Position numbers and translations under genes: made by a program. A stretch of DNA of 64,000 nt, from assembly GCF_022369515.1 (NCBI RefSeq), contig NZ_CP059724.1, positions 4,464,001 through 4,528,000 on the forward strand. The letters run 5' to 3'. The number at the start of each line of letters is the position of its first letter. Position 1 is the stretch's first letter. Source of the DNA: Paenibacillus sp. 19GGS1-52 (lineage in GTDB: Bacteria; Bacillota; Bacilli; Paenibacillales; Paenibacillaceae). The notes beneath the pieces were generated by a model, which searched no databases, was not told the origin of the DNA, and saw only the letters and a list, made by a program, of their open reading frames with translations. Shown here piece after piece: positions 56,214 through 64,000 of the stretch.

Positions 56214-57632
56214 TTATTTCTCTCTATCCGCAATATCTGGAGGAATCCGGCGGGCCATATCCGTAGCTATTGCTGCTTCGATGACTGCCAGTCGGACATG
56301 CTCAACTACTTTTTCATTAAAAATACTAGGGATAATATACTGTTCGTTTAATTCATCCTCAAGGACAACCGAAGCAATAGCCCGCGCCGCCGCCAGCTTC
56401 ATTTCGAGATTCACTGTTCTGGCTCGGCAATCCAAAGCTCCGCGGAAAATACCAGGAAAACACAACACATTGTTGATTTGATTCGGATAATCACTTCTTC
56501 CAGTCGCCAGTACCCGTACATGTGGCTCCGCCAAATCCGGTTCAATTTCGGGAGAGGGATTAGCCATGGCGAAGACGATATTGTCCGGGGCCATACTTTT
56601 TAAATGATCAACGCTCAGAATGCCCCCACCAGACACCCCGATGAACACATCCGCACCCAACATTGCTTCCTGAAGTCCACCCACCATTCCTGCGGGATTC
56701 GTCAAAGCGGCCAGCTTCTGCCATTCCGCATTATCATAGTGTATTTCTCGGCTGAGAATGCCCGCGCGGTCAACTGCACTTATATTCTGGACTCCCGCAG
56801 CCAGCAATAGATTGCAGATGGAGACTCCTGCCGCACCGATGCCGACAACAACAATTCTGACGTTTTTGATGGTTTTTCCTACTACCTTCAGCGCATTCAA
56901 CAGACCGGCCAACGCTACAACTGCCGTTCCGTGCTGATCATCATGAAACACCGGAATATCCAATTCGGCCACAAGCCGCCGTTCAATATCAAAGCAGCGT
57001 GGAGAGCTGATATCCTCCAGATTGATCCCGCCAAATCCTGGTGAAACCGCTTTCACAATATTTACGATTTCATCCGCATTTTTTGTATTTAGGCACAGGG
57101 GGAAGGCATCAATACCAGCCAATTGTTTAAAAAGCATGGCCTTGCCCTCCATCACCGGCATCGCCGCTTCCGGTCCTATGTCCCCTAACCCAAGCACCGC
57201 TGTCCCATCGGTAACGACGGCTACCGTATTCCTTTTCATCGTCAACGAATAAGCTTTGCCAGGGTCTTGAGCGATTGCCATGCTTACACGAGCCACACCA
57301 GGTGTGTATACCTGTGACAGATCCTCCCGGTTCTTGATGCGCATCTTTGGCGTAATTTCTATTTTGCCACCGATATGGGCCAAAAAAGTCGAGTCCGACA
57401 CATTAATCACTTTAATCCCCGACATCTTAGATAATACGCTTACAACCTCTTCATTCCCGGCATCCTGCACATTTACAGTGATATCCCGGGTAGTCACATC
57501 CTTACCCGCACGTATAACATCAATAGCAACAATATCCCCGCCCGCAGCGGCAATTCCGGAAGCCACATCTCCAAAAGACGCCTCCGATTTTCGAATCTCC
57601 AGCCGTATTATCATTGTTGTAGCTATCGACAT
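56214..57632 (-). CDS. NAD(P)-malic enzyme with N-terminal ACT domain
   Basis: A 472-residue decarboxylating malate dehydrogenase (malate to pyruvate plus CO2). An ACT regulatory domain (about 1-80) precedes the malic N-domain (YTPGVARVS, GDIGPEAAMPVMEGKA, LEDISSPRCFDIE, FHDDQHGTAVV) and the Rossmann domain (VVGIGAAGVSICN, FAMANPSPEI). The catalytic Tyr, Lys and metal-binding Glu/Asp are in these blocks. Bacillus YtsJ/MalS-type enzymes differ in ACT content, so the symbol is left open. The ribosome site AGGAGG precedes ATG 57632. Confidence 0.93.
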   Translation of the reverse strand: MSIATTMIIRLEIRKSEASFGDVASGIAAAGGDIVAIDVIRAGKDVTTRDITVNVQDAGNEEVVSVLSKMSGIKVINVSDSTFLAHIGGKIEITPKMRIKNREDLSQVYTPGVARVSMAIAQDPGKAYSLTMKRNTVAVVTDGTAVLGLGDIGPEAAMPVMEGKAMLFKQLAGIDAFPLCLNTKNADEIVNIVKAVSPGFGGINLEDISSPRCFDIERRLVAELDIPVFHDDQHGTAVVALAGLLNALKVVGKTIKNVRIVVVGIGAAGVSICNLLLAAGVQNISAVDRAGILSREIHYDNAEWQKLAALTNPAGMVGGLQEAMLGADVFIGVSGGGILSVDHLKSMAPDNIVFAMANPSPEIEPDLAEPHVRVLATGRSDYPNQINNVLCFPGIFRGALDCRARTVNLEMKLAAARAIASVVLEDELNEQYIIPSIFNEKVVEHVRLAVIEAAIATDMARRIPPDIADREK

Positions 57633-57707
57633 TGGTTGAGCCTCCTCTTTAGGAATAGTTCAATTTTAATATACTACATTCTCCATATTATACAAAGCTT
57701 CTCTAAC

Positions 57708-58418
57708 TTACTCTATATAGCTGCGCAGTATCTGATACCCAAGTAACCCTAACATAATGACAGGAACCAGCGGTAGCAACGCATAACCATGTGCTCTGTT
57801 ACTCCGTTCCAGCACCTTATCCTGATCAAGCGTAAATCCCATGCTTAACTCCCGGCCAGCATAATCAGAGTTATAGCGGCCAAATGAAATACGGATGCTG
57901 ATTTCTCTATCTACCTCTGGCAAAAGATTCAAGAGCCTATCCACGTCAGTTTCAGTTATCGGCTCCTCATTGGATTTTACGAAATTCAACCTTATGCTGT
58001 TATCATAGTACGGAGTATCAAAGTTACTGCTCTTGGAATCTAATTCCATAGGTGAATCGTCTTTCTGAAGAATACTGTTCAGTTGAACTATGTAATCGTC
58101 CTGATGTTTGGAGGCATAACTTTTCTTATGTTTATCTTTCAAGTCATCTAGAGTCTGGATAATAGGTAAAGTAAAAATTACAGTGGCTATCATGAGTGCC
58201 AACGCTAATGGAACCAACCTTTTATCAAGCTTAACTCCCAGAGCCAAATAACCTCCCACGCCTAACAACATTGCTATCAATACCATACAGACACCTGCCG
58301 GATCTTTCTGCGTGAAAAGACCATCTCCAACACTGAATGCTATAAACAGCAAACCATAGAAACAGCCGACTCCGATTACTACCGACAACAAAACGTAGAA
58401 TACTTTAACGATTCTCAT
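57708..58418 (-). CDS. membrane protein of unknown function
   Basis: About 236 residues with three N-terminal transmembrane helices (about 5-30, 42-62, 70-90), an extracytoplasmic domain of about 115 residues (KHKKSYASKHQDDY to LDQDKVLERS) and a C-terminal helix. No family recognised. It starts within or just after the TetR stop (GTG 58427 or ATG 58418), so it is translationally coupled to the regulator; ATG 58418 is preferred. Confidence 0.72.
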   Translation of the reverse strand: MRIVKVFYVLLSVVIGVGCFYGLLFIAFSVGDGLFTQKDPAGVCMVLIAMLLGVGGYLALGVKLDKRLVPLALALMIATVIFTLPIIQTLDDLKDKHKKSYASKHQDDYIVQLNSILQKDDSPMELDSKSSNFDTPYYDNSIRLNFVKSNEEPITETDVDRLLNLLPEVDREISIRISFGRYNSDYAGRELSMGFTLDQDKVLERSNRAHGYALLPLVPVIMLGLLGYQILRSYIE

Positions 58419-58419
58419 C

Positions 58420-59016
58420 TCACACACCCAACACCTTCATAATCGTCACATAACAAGACTCCTTGAACCCGGCATGTAGTTCGTCCTTGTCCGTCATAAG
58501 CCACTGGACCAGGCAGCCATCGATGATAGCGCGGATGATAGGGGCTGTTTGTTCTGCGGCCAAATTCAACGAGAAGATTCCTTCCTGCTGTCCCAGCAGT
58601 AGCACCTCCGTACTAATGCTTGTGCAGTTATCATAGAAGCGCTGGTTAATCTCACGATAGACGGAATTGCGGCTGGCCTTCGCCAAGAAGTCAAGGTAGA
58701 CGCGGTAAAACGCACGGTTCTTCTCCGGTGAGACAAAAGCGGAATTAATATACGCTTGCAGCTTCCCTGTGGCCGTGGTCTGCTCTTGTACTGCTGCGAA
58801 TTCCTTCTCGAATATTTTGGCAGTCAGCCATTCCAGCAGTTCAACCAGGACTGCTTCCTTGCTCTCAAAATAATAATGCACAACTCCCTTGCTCACTTTA
58901 GCATGATCCGCGATCACCTGCAGAGTCACAGAATCATACCCCAACTCAGACAAAGCTTGAAAGGCAGCGAAGAGAATTTGCTTGCGCTTTTCCTCGGATT
59001 TCTTATAACGGACCAT
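58420..59016 (-). CDS. TetR-family transcriptional regulator
   Basis: A 198-residue repressor. The N-terminal helix-turn-helix (about 8-55) reads ILFAAFQALSELGYDSVTLQVIADHAKVSKGVVHYYF; the C-terminal ligand domain is helical and of BetI-like length. It is divergent from a YhdH-type reductase and a palindrome TGACCAGTCA overlaps that gene's -35 box, so it probably represses the reductase. ATG 59016 follows GGAGG. The membrane protein downstream is coupled. Confidence 0.92.
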   Translation of the reverse strand: MVRYKKSEEKRKQILFAAFQALSELGYDSVTLQVIADHAKVSKGVVHYYFESKEAVLVELLEWLTAKIFEKEFAAVQEQTTATGKLQAYINSAFVSPEKNRAFYRVYLDFLAKASRNSVYREINQRFYDNCTSISTEVLLLGQQEGIFSLNLAAEQTAPIIRAIIDGCLVQWLMTDKDELHAGFKESCYVTIMKVLGV

Positions 59017-59072
59017 AGTAGCCTCCACTGTATATCATAATTACTGCAAATTATATCACAGACATAAAAAAG

Positions 59073-59101
59073 TTGACCAGTCAGAATAAATAATATATAA
59101 A
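59073..59101 (+). promoter_or_regulatory. promoter of the reductase with overlapping operator
   Basis: TTGACC (59073-59078), 17-base spacer, TATAAA (59096-59101). The palindrome TGACCAGTCA (59074-59083) covers the -35, where a TetR-type repressor would block polymerase. Confidence 0.7.
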
Positions 59102-59139
59102 GGAGTTACAATCTAATTCGTTAAAGGGAGATTACACTC

Positions 59140-60135
59140 ATGCCAGAAGCATTTCAAGCACTAGTTGTTGATAAGACGGAGTCTTCATTTTCCGTTACTG
59201 TTAAGCAGGTTACTTTAGAAGATCTGCCCGCAGGTGAAGTTGTCATTAAAGTTGCCTATTCCAGTGTGAATTATAAAGACGGTTTGGCCAGTATTCCGGA
59301 CGGCAAAATCTTAAGAAATTACCCCTTTATTCCGGGTGTGGATTTATCGGGCACCGTGGTCTCTTCAACAGACGACCGCTTTCACGAAGGACAAGCCGTT
59401 ATTGCCGCCGGAAATGGCATTGGGGTGTCCCACTTTGGAGGCTTCAGCGAATACGCACGTATTCCTGCTGACTGGGTAACTCCTCTTCCAGACGGACTTA
59501 CTCTAAGAGAAGCCATGATCTACGGTACTGCTGGCTTTACGGCCGCATTGTCCATTCAAGAACTCGAAGCTAATGGATTGAGCCCAGATAAAGGTAAAGT
59601 CTTGGTAACTGGGGCTACCGGCGGTGTCGGTGGGACGGCAATCGCCATACTCAGCAAAAAAGGCTATCACGTAGTGGCCAGCACAGGCAAGACCGATGCA
59701 ACCGACTATTTAACAGCCTTGGGAGCAGAAGACATCATCTCCCGCGAAGATGTTATTGGTCCTTCAAGCAGACCTTTAGACAAGCAGCTATGGCAAGCAG
59801 CTGTCGATTCTGTCGGCGGTAGCCCGCTGGCGGCAATATTGAGCAAGATTGCCTATAAAGGCTCGGTTGCCGCAAGCGGTTTAACTGCCGGAACTTCGGT
59901 GCCAACCACTGTTCTTCCGTTTATTCTGCGTGGTGTAAACCTGCTGGGTATCGACTCTGTGCTATGCCCAATGGATATACGACTCCAGGTGTGGGAGCGG
60001 ATGGCTGCCGACCTGAAGCCGGAGCAGCTTGAGAACCTCGTAGACCGGGAAATAACCTTGAATGAATTGCCCGAGGCGCTGGCAGATATTCTGAAATCCA
60101 ACACTAGAGGCCGTGTGCTTGTCCGCTTGTCCTAA
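59140..60135 (+). CDS. YhdH/AcuI-type zinc-free quinone or acryloyl-CoA reductase
   Basis: A 331-residue medium-chain dehydrogenase lacking zinc ligands. It shows the family's SSVNYKDGLASIPDGKI, PFIPGVDLSGTV and nucleotide-binding VTGATGGVGGTAIAIL, with SVGGSPLAAIL and the GSVAASGLTAG loop typical of YhdH/AcuI NADPH-dependent acryloyl-CoA reductases. In vivo it may detoxify reactive enones or acrylyl compounds, consistent with TetR control. The ribosome site AAAGGGAG precedes ATG 59140. Confidence 0.92.
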   Translation: MPEAFQALVVDKTESSFSVTVKQVTLEDLPAGEVVIKVAYSSVNYKDGLASIPDGKILRNYPFIPGVDLSGTVVSSTDDRFHEGQAVIAAGNGIGVSHFGGFSEYARIPADWVTPLPDGLTLREAMIYGTAGFTAALSIQELEANGLSPDKGKVLVTGATGGVGGTAIAILSKKGYHVVASTGKTDATDYLTALGAEDIISREDVIGPSSRPLDKQLWQAAVDSVGGSPLAAILSKIAYKGSVAASGLTAGTSVPTTVLPFILRGVNLLGIDSVLCPMDIRLQVWERMAADLKPEQLENLVDREITLNELPEALADILKSNTRGRVLVRLS

Positions 60136-60140
60136 TACGT

Positions 60141-60178
60141 AAAACCTCTCTGGATCGCTGATCCAGAGAGGTTTTTTG
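60141..60178 (+). terminator. strong intrinsic terminator of the reductase gene
   Basis: AAAACCTCTCTGGATC pairs with GATCCAGAGAGGTTTT around GCT, then TTTTTT. Confidence 0.95.
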
Positions 60179-60192
60179 GTAAATATAAGAAT

Positions 60193-60930
60193 TTATTCCT
60201 GAGTGCTTGGGTACTGATATTGCGGGTACTGCTGCACATACGGTTGCTGCTGATAATACTGGACATATCTTTGATTATAATATCCTTGAACCGGAAGCGG
60301 TTGTTGATAGCCGTAAGCTTGTTGTGTCATAGGATATGCATTTGGATATGCATTGGGCTGCATATTTGCAGTATGTTCTGCCTGAACTTTACTTGGTTCA
60401 CAGCAGCCAACAGGTGGGCCGATGAAAGTTCCCGGTTTAATTGGGGCTAAAGCATCCTTCACTTTTGCCTCATTCAGACAATAGGTATGAGCGAGTACGT
60501 TCGCCGGAGTTAAGCTTAAGATATCCGAAGCAAGAATGACCTCAGGGATAGGCGCATCGAAGATGGCCAGCAAATGCGTATTATCCATAGTTGCCACCTC
60601 ATAATGCCACCAGCCTTGCGGCACGTTCGCCACTTGACCTGGACAGATCGGGAAGTGCAGCAACTCATTCGTGAACGGGTTGATTAAGGAAACCACTGCA
60701 GCACCGCAGATACAATAGACGAGTTCAGCAGCATTCTGATGATAATGAGGTTCGACCACGTTGCTTCTGCTAAGAAAAATATCAAGCAGCGATGTATTCT
60801 CCAGGGTGTTCAATTCCTTAATAGACAACGTATTAATGTAATTGCAATCATCTTTTTTAAAAGTCGTGTTGCAGTTCACATCGTAAGTAAATTGCGTATT
60901 AGGAGAAGTATAATCCATGTATGAAGTCAA
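60193..60930 (-). CDS. cupin protein with Gln/Tyr-rich tail
   Basis: A 245-residue protein. A cupin barrel (about 45-150) has metal-ligand motif 1 VVEPHYHQNAAELVYCICG and a His in GWWHYEV for motif 2. It is followed by a Cys pair (GCCEPSK) and about 60 residues rich in Gln, Tyr and Pro (QQPLPVQGYYNQRYVQYYQ). The tail resembles spore-coat or crust proteins, and a coat cupin is a reasonable guess but unproven. TTG 60930 fits AGGA spacing; ATG 60918 is an alternative. Confidence 0.78.
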   Translation of the reverse strand: MTSYMDYTSPNTQFTYDVNCNTTFKKDDCNYINTLSIKELNTLENTSLLDIFLSRSNVVEPHYHQNAAELVYCICGAAVVSLINPFTNELLHFPICPGQVANVPQGWWHYEVATMDNTHLLAIFDAPIPEVILASDILSLTPANVLAHTYCLNEAKVKDALAPIKPGTFIGPPVGCCEPSKVQAEHTANMQPNAYPNAYPMTQQAYGYQQPLPVQGYYNQRYVQYYQQQPYVQQYPQYQYPSTQE

Positions 60931-61040
60931 GTTACATTCCTACCCTTCTGTAGTAACGATTTTTGTTGTTCCTAAGGATAAGATATGCATTCGCCCATGC
61001 CCAGGTGCAGATATTTCCCGGGTACTTAAACTGTAAATCG

Positions 61041-62624
61041 TTAATCGGCAATAATGGTCTTGTTTCGCCCCTGATGCTTAGCTGAATATAAAGCTCTATC
61101 TGCTCTGTGCAACAGCTCTTCCCGGGATTTCGCATGTGAGGGATAATGGGCGATCCCTTGCGAGACTGTAACTCGCATAGCTGTAGGCACATCGCTTTTT
61201 TCCAAGGTTTTGCGAATTCTTTCGGCAACGATATATGCATCTACAGCTCTGGTGCGCGATAGAAGAATAATAAATTCCTCACCACCATAGCGGCTGCAAA
61301 TATCACCTGGACGAACGGAAGCTGTAATAATACCGGCCACTTGCTTCAATACCTCATCACCGGCAAGATGACCATAGGTATCATTTACGAACTTGAATTT
61401 GTCTACATCCATGGTGATGAGGGAAAAGGGTATTTCCTCCTCAATCCATTCCTTCATCATTTGTTCCAGTTTTCTACGGTTCATCAATCCGGTTAGAAGG
61501 TCCGTCATGGCTTCATTGGTCAGTTGTTCTTTTTGCCGCTGGACATCACGCAAGGCAAGAAGGACTGCTCTGTTCAGCAGATCGGCTTCCCTGTTCCAAT
61601 GAGGTTTTATTACCGACAGCTCGACTTTTTCCTTCCCGAGCTTATTTACCAGATCTGCAAGATGTACAAATGGCCTGGCTAATCTTCGCGCTAGAATGAT
61701 AACACCAAAGAGAAGACAGATGAAGGGGATTGCCGTATACCAAAGCACCTTTTTAAGGTAGCTTATTAGCTGTCCCTGGATAATGCGGGTGGGCGAGACT
61801 ACGACGACTCCCCAGCCATTTGCCGGAACACTGGCATAACCTGCAAGCATTGGCACTCCTTTTATGTTAATCACCTGCTGCTGTCCACTGTAGCCTCTCA
61901 GCAACTTCTGCACCACTGGGTTAGAGCTAATATCCTCACCGATCCGTGCTTTATCAGGATGAAATAGCAAATGCCCGTCAGATCCCACAATATAATAATA
62001 AGAACCTGAATTATCAATGGCACTGTTGCCTATAATCATATTCAGAACATTATTCTCATGCAGATACAGGGTGCCACCAACGACTCCCAGATAAAGTCCC
62101 TCATGATTAAATACTGGTTCGCTCATGAATAAAATAAGTCTTCCAGTTCCACGAACGGTACCGGGTTCAGATAAATAAGGAAGTTGCTTTTGCAGTGCAT
62201 CCAAACCCGCTTTGGAGGAGATATGCTGGCCGGCCATTCCTACGGTCTCTGGTACAGCATTGAGAATTAACCCATCTGCATCGATAAAAGCGATCGAATT
62301 AAAATAGTTGCTGCTATTGCGCATTAACTCAAGATAATCATCAACTTCTTTTGTCTGCATAGTTTCAACACTTGAGAGTACATTCGCACTGTACTCTAGA
62401 CTAATTCGCATCGAACGAAATAGGGAATCGACTGTCTGGCTCATTCTATTGGCATTTGAGTAATTTAAATGTAATGTCGTTTCTATTAATGATTCCTTTT
62501 TGGATTGGTAAGATGCCACAAGAAGAATGGTTGATGTCAGCACTACCACCAGTGTCACCAATCCTGTTAGCAGCGCAGTTAAACCTAATTTTCTCTTTCG
62601 TCCAGAGCGCATCTCTTTCAGCAT
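61041..62624 (-). CDS. dCACHE-sensor diguanylate cyclase
   Basis: A 527-residue receptor: transmembrane helix (about 13-38), extracellular double-CACHE sensor (about 40-280), second helix (about 290-312), HAMP-like segment and GGDEF domain. The active site GGEEF is at 447-451 and the RPGD inhibitory site at 438-441 sits at the correct distance, so c-di-GMP feedback should operate. SLITMDVDKFKFVNDTYGH supplies metal ligands. The ligand is unknown; CACHE domains usually bind small amino acids or organic acids. Confidence 0.93.
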   Translation of the reverse strand: MLKEMRSGRKRKLGLTALLTGLVTLVVVLTSTILLVASYQSKKESLIETTLHLNYSNANRMSQTVDSLFRSMRISLEYSANVLSSVETMQTKEVDDYLELMRNSSNYFNSIAFIDADGLILNAVPETVGMAGQHISSKAGLDALQKQLPYLSEPGTVRGTGRLILFMSEPVFNHEGLYLGVVGGTLYLHENNVLNMIIGNSAIDNSGSYYYIVGSDGHLLFHPDKARIGEDISSNPVVQKLLRGYSGQQQVINIKGVPMLAGYASVPANGWGVVVVSPTRIIQGQLISYLKKVLWYTAIPFICLLFGVIILARRLARPFVHLADLVNKLGKEKVELSVIKPHWNREADLLNRAVLLALRDVQRQKEQLTNEAMTDLLTGLMNRRKLEQMMKEWIEEEIPFSLITMDVDKFKFVNDTYGHLAGDEVLKQVAGIITASVRPGDICSRYGGEEFIILLSRTRAVDAYIVAERIRKTLEKSDVPTAMRVTVSQGIAHYPSHAKSREELLHRADRALYSAKHQGRNKTIIAD

Positions 62625-62758
62625 AGGTATTTCGTGGCCCCCTTATGTCCCTGAAGCAACAGCTACATAAAATTATAGTATATGTGAGAAAATTCGACAA
62701 AAAATATAGCAAACCCTTTTTTATTATAAACTATAACGAGGTAGAAAGGAGCAGTCCC

Positions 62759-62872
62759 ATGGGGCAAATTTCAGATGAAAAAATTAATGATATTGTGTCC
62801 CGTTTCCCTTGTCTGTCCAAGGGCACTAATGAGGACTGGAATACAGACGAATTACAGAGAGCCAACGTCTGA
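62759..62872 (+). CDS. small protein, 37 residues, unknown
   Basis: ATG 62759 is preceded by AAAGGAG with seven bases of spacing. The product MGQISDEKINDIVSRFPCLS... is acidic and soluble, with no recognised domain. The good ribosome site argues for translation, but it is short and could be a fragment. It lies 62 to 134 bp from the divergent cyclase and 108 bp before the exported hydrolase. Confidence 0.4.
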   Translation: MGQISDEKINDIVSRFPCLSKGTNEDWNTDELQRANV

Positions 62873-62980
62873 CTATTCTGCAATGTGACAAAGCCATGAA
62901 AAATCAACATGATTACTCCTGCTTTTGGGCATCATTGTTAAGACAAACTTTGCCCACATTAAATCAGGAGGCTCACCATC

Positions 62981-63832
62981 ATGAAATGGATTAATAAAAG
63001 TATAGTAATGACCTTGACCCTCGCCGTATGTTTATTGCTTATACTCCTGCCCTGGAATCAAACCCAAGCTGCTGCTGTAAAGAGCAACGGAGTAAGCGAG
63101 AAGCCTTTAACTTTCGTTCTGGTTCACGGCGCTTGGGCGGATGCCAGCTTTTGGGATGAAACAGCCGCTGAGTTGCGTAAATTAGGGCACACTGTCTACA
63201 CTCCGGAATATGCAGGTCATGGTGAGGATACGCAGACGAATGTCACCCATGAGCAAATCACCAAATCAGTCGTTGATTTCATTAACAAAAAAGACTTGCA
63301 TGACATTGTGCTGTTAGGACATAGCTTTGGCGGTTCAGTGATCCAAAAGGTGTCCGAACAAGTACCAAACCGAATTAAACGCCTGGTATTCCTTGATGCT
63401 TTCGCACCTTTGGATGGTCAGAGCGTTGCGGATCAGTTCCCCGCTCCAATACTCCAAGCATTTGAACAGCTAAGAGCAGCTTCAGGCAACAATTCGATTA
63501 TGCTTCCCTTCTCCCTCTTCCGTGATAATTTTGTTAACACAGCCAGTCTTGCAGAAGCTCAGGCCTTATACAAAAAGGTCAAGCCCGAACCAGCAGGTCC
63601 CTTATTTCAAAAACTGGACCTCAAGAAGTTCTATAGTCTGGATATCCCGAAAAGTTATCTTTATTTAACTGAGGATACGGCTCTTCCCCAAGGACCTTAC
63701 GGCTTCCATCCGACCCAGTCCAGTCATTTGGGACAATTCCGTTATATTGAAGGCACCGGAGATCATATGACGAATTTCCATACCCAGCCTAAAATGATCG
63801 CCGAAAAAATAGTGATGGCCGGCAGAGACTAA
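62981..63832 (+). CDS. exported alpha/beta hydrolase
   Basis: A 283-residue secreted hydrolase. Signal peptide (1 to about 31, cleaved after TQAAA), oxyanion loop VLVHGAWADASFW, nucleophile Ser115 in GHSFGG, and catalytic His262 in GTGDHMTNFH; the acid is probably Asp near FLDAF or LTEDTA. The HGAWADASFW start and overall length resemble EstC/salicylate-esterase-like (AB hydrolase_6/MES-type) enzymes. The substrate is unknown. The ribosome site AGGAGG precedes ATG 62981. Confidence 0.9.
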   Translation: MKWINKSIVMTLTLAVCLLLILLPWNQTQAAAVKSNGVSEKPLTFVLVHGAWADASFWDETAAELRKLGHTVYTPEYAGHGEDTQTNVTHEQITKSVVDFINKKDLHDIVLLGHSFGGSVIQKVSEQVPNRIKRLVFLDAFAPLDGQSVADQFPAPILQAFEQLRAASGNNSIMLPFSLFRDNFVNTASLAEAQALYKKVKPEPAGPLFQKLDLKKFYSLDIPKSYLYLTEDTALPQGPYGFHPTQSSHLGQFRYIEGTGDHMTNFHTQPKMIAEKIVMAGRD

Positions 63833-63852
63833 GCGAAGTTTTCAGCTTATGT

Positions 63853-63907
63853 AATCACAGAACGAGCAAGCGATGAGTTACCTTCGTCGCTTGCTCGTTC
63901 TGTGATT
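63853..63907 (+). terminator. terminator hairpin after the hydrolase gene
   Basis: 21-base arms from AATCACAGAACGAGC to GCTCGTTCTGTGATT pair around a 13-base loop; only a short T-run follows. Confidence 0.7.
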
Positions 63908-63983
63908 TGGAATCCTTTGGGATTCTCATTCCTTTTTTATCCATTAGTGTTACTATGGTAAAGAAAAGAAGGAGATGAATGAA

Positions 63984-64000
63984 ATGAGAAAATATATGAA
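63984..64000 (+). CDS. start of a gene cut by the window edge
   Basis: AAGGAG (63969-63974) precedes ATG 63984; only MRKYM is visible. The in-frame ATG 63975 directly touches the ribosome site and is less likely. Confidence 0.5.

Overview
The window looks like chromosomal DNA of a Paenibacillus-type bacterium (Bacillota, aerobic soil spore-former). The evidence is strong AGGAGG-type ribosome sites, frequent GTG/TTG starts, CcpA-type cre boxes, YesM/YesN-like sensor-regulator pairs, copper-amine-oxidase-N-type 'stalk' domains, multi-modular secreted glucanases with Thr-Pro linkers, an IS1182-family element, and scattered palindromic intergenic repeats. No rRNA, tRNA, CRISPR array or prophage block was seen. 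The genus is an inference from gene content.

Layout. 1-4 kb: a minus-strand group with a frameshifted lipoprotein, methionine aminopeptidase, a carboxymuconolactone-decarboxylase-like protein and a DJ-1/PfpI protein cut by the window edge, then a MazG-like pyrophosphohydrolase, an SGNH esterase and a nitroreductase. 4-7 kb: GH36 alpha-galactosidase and a protein with an EVE/PUA-like N-terminal domain. 7.7-10.2 kb: methyltransferase and LysR regulator divergent from an SDR dehydrogenase. 10.2-13.6 kb: secreted GH74 xyloglucanase with X2 and CBM3 modules and a perfect cre box. 13.8-18.6 kb: a purple-acid-phosphatase-like enzyme divergent from a VTC / DUF4956 / CotH-kinase operon. 18.7-24.6 kb: a diguanylate cyclase, a sensor kinase / response regulator / YcnI copper-protein operon, a lipoprotein and cysteine synthase. 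24.7-28.6 kb: secreted GH87 alpha-1,3-glucanase. 29.0-31.0 kb: IS1182 element. 31-40 kb: HAD phosphatase, chemoreceptor, YdcZ transporter with Crp/Fnr regulator, two envelope proteins, a DUF4173 membrane protein divergent from an SgrR-like regulator, and a DinB protein. 40.4-50.6 kb: a carbohydrate locus of response regulator, sensor kinase, ABC binding protein, two permeases and cytoplasmic LacZ, with two perfect cre boxes. 50.8-52.2 kb: a PepSY-type membrane protein, an MMPL remnant and a GNAT acetyltransferase. 52.9-56.2 kb: an McrBC-type (type IV) restriction pair. 56.2-64 kb: malic enzyme, TetR regulator divergent from a YhdH-type reductase, a cupin protein, a second diguanylate cyclase, and an exported alpha/beta hydrolase.

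How it fits together. The strongest theme is polysaccharide use: secreted xyloglucanase and alpha-1,3-glucanase make oligosaccharides outside, and the ABC importer, beta-galactosidase and alpha-galactosidase handle products inside, with CcpA control visible at several promoters. The candidates for less-described biology are the VTC-DUF4956-CotH module, an McrB protein with an EVE-like domain placed between Walker A and Walker B (with a related domain in a second gene 46 kb away), and two intergenic palindromes whose stem sequences differ but stay complementary.
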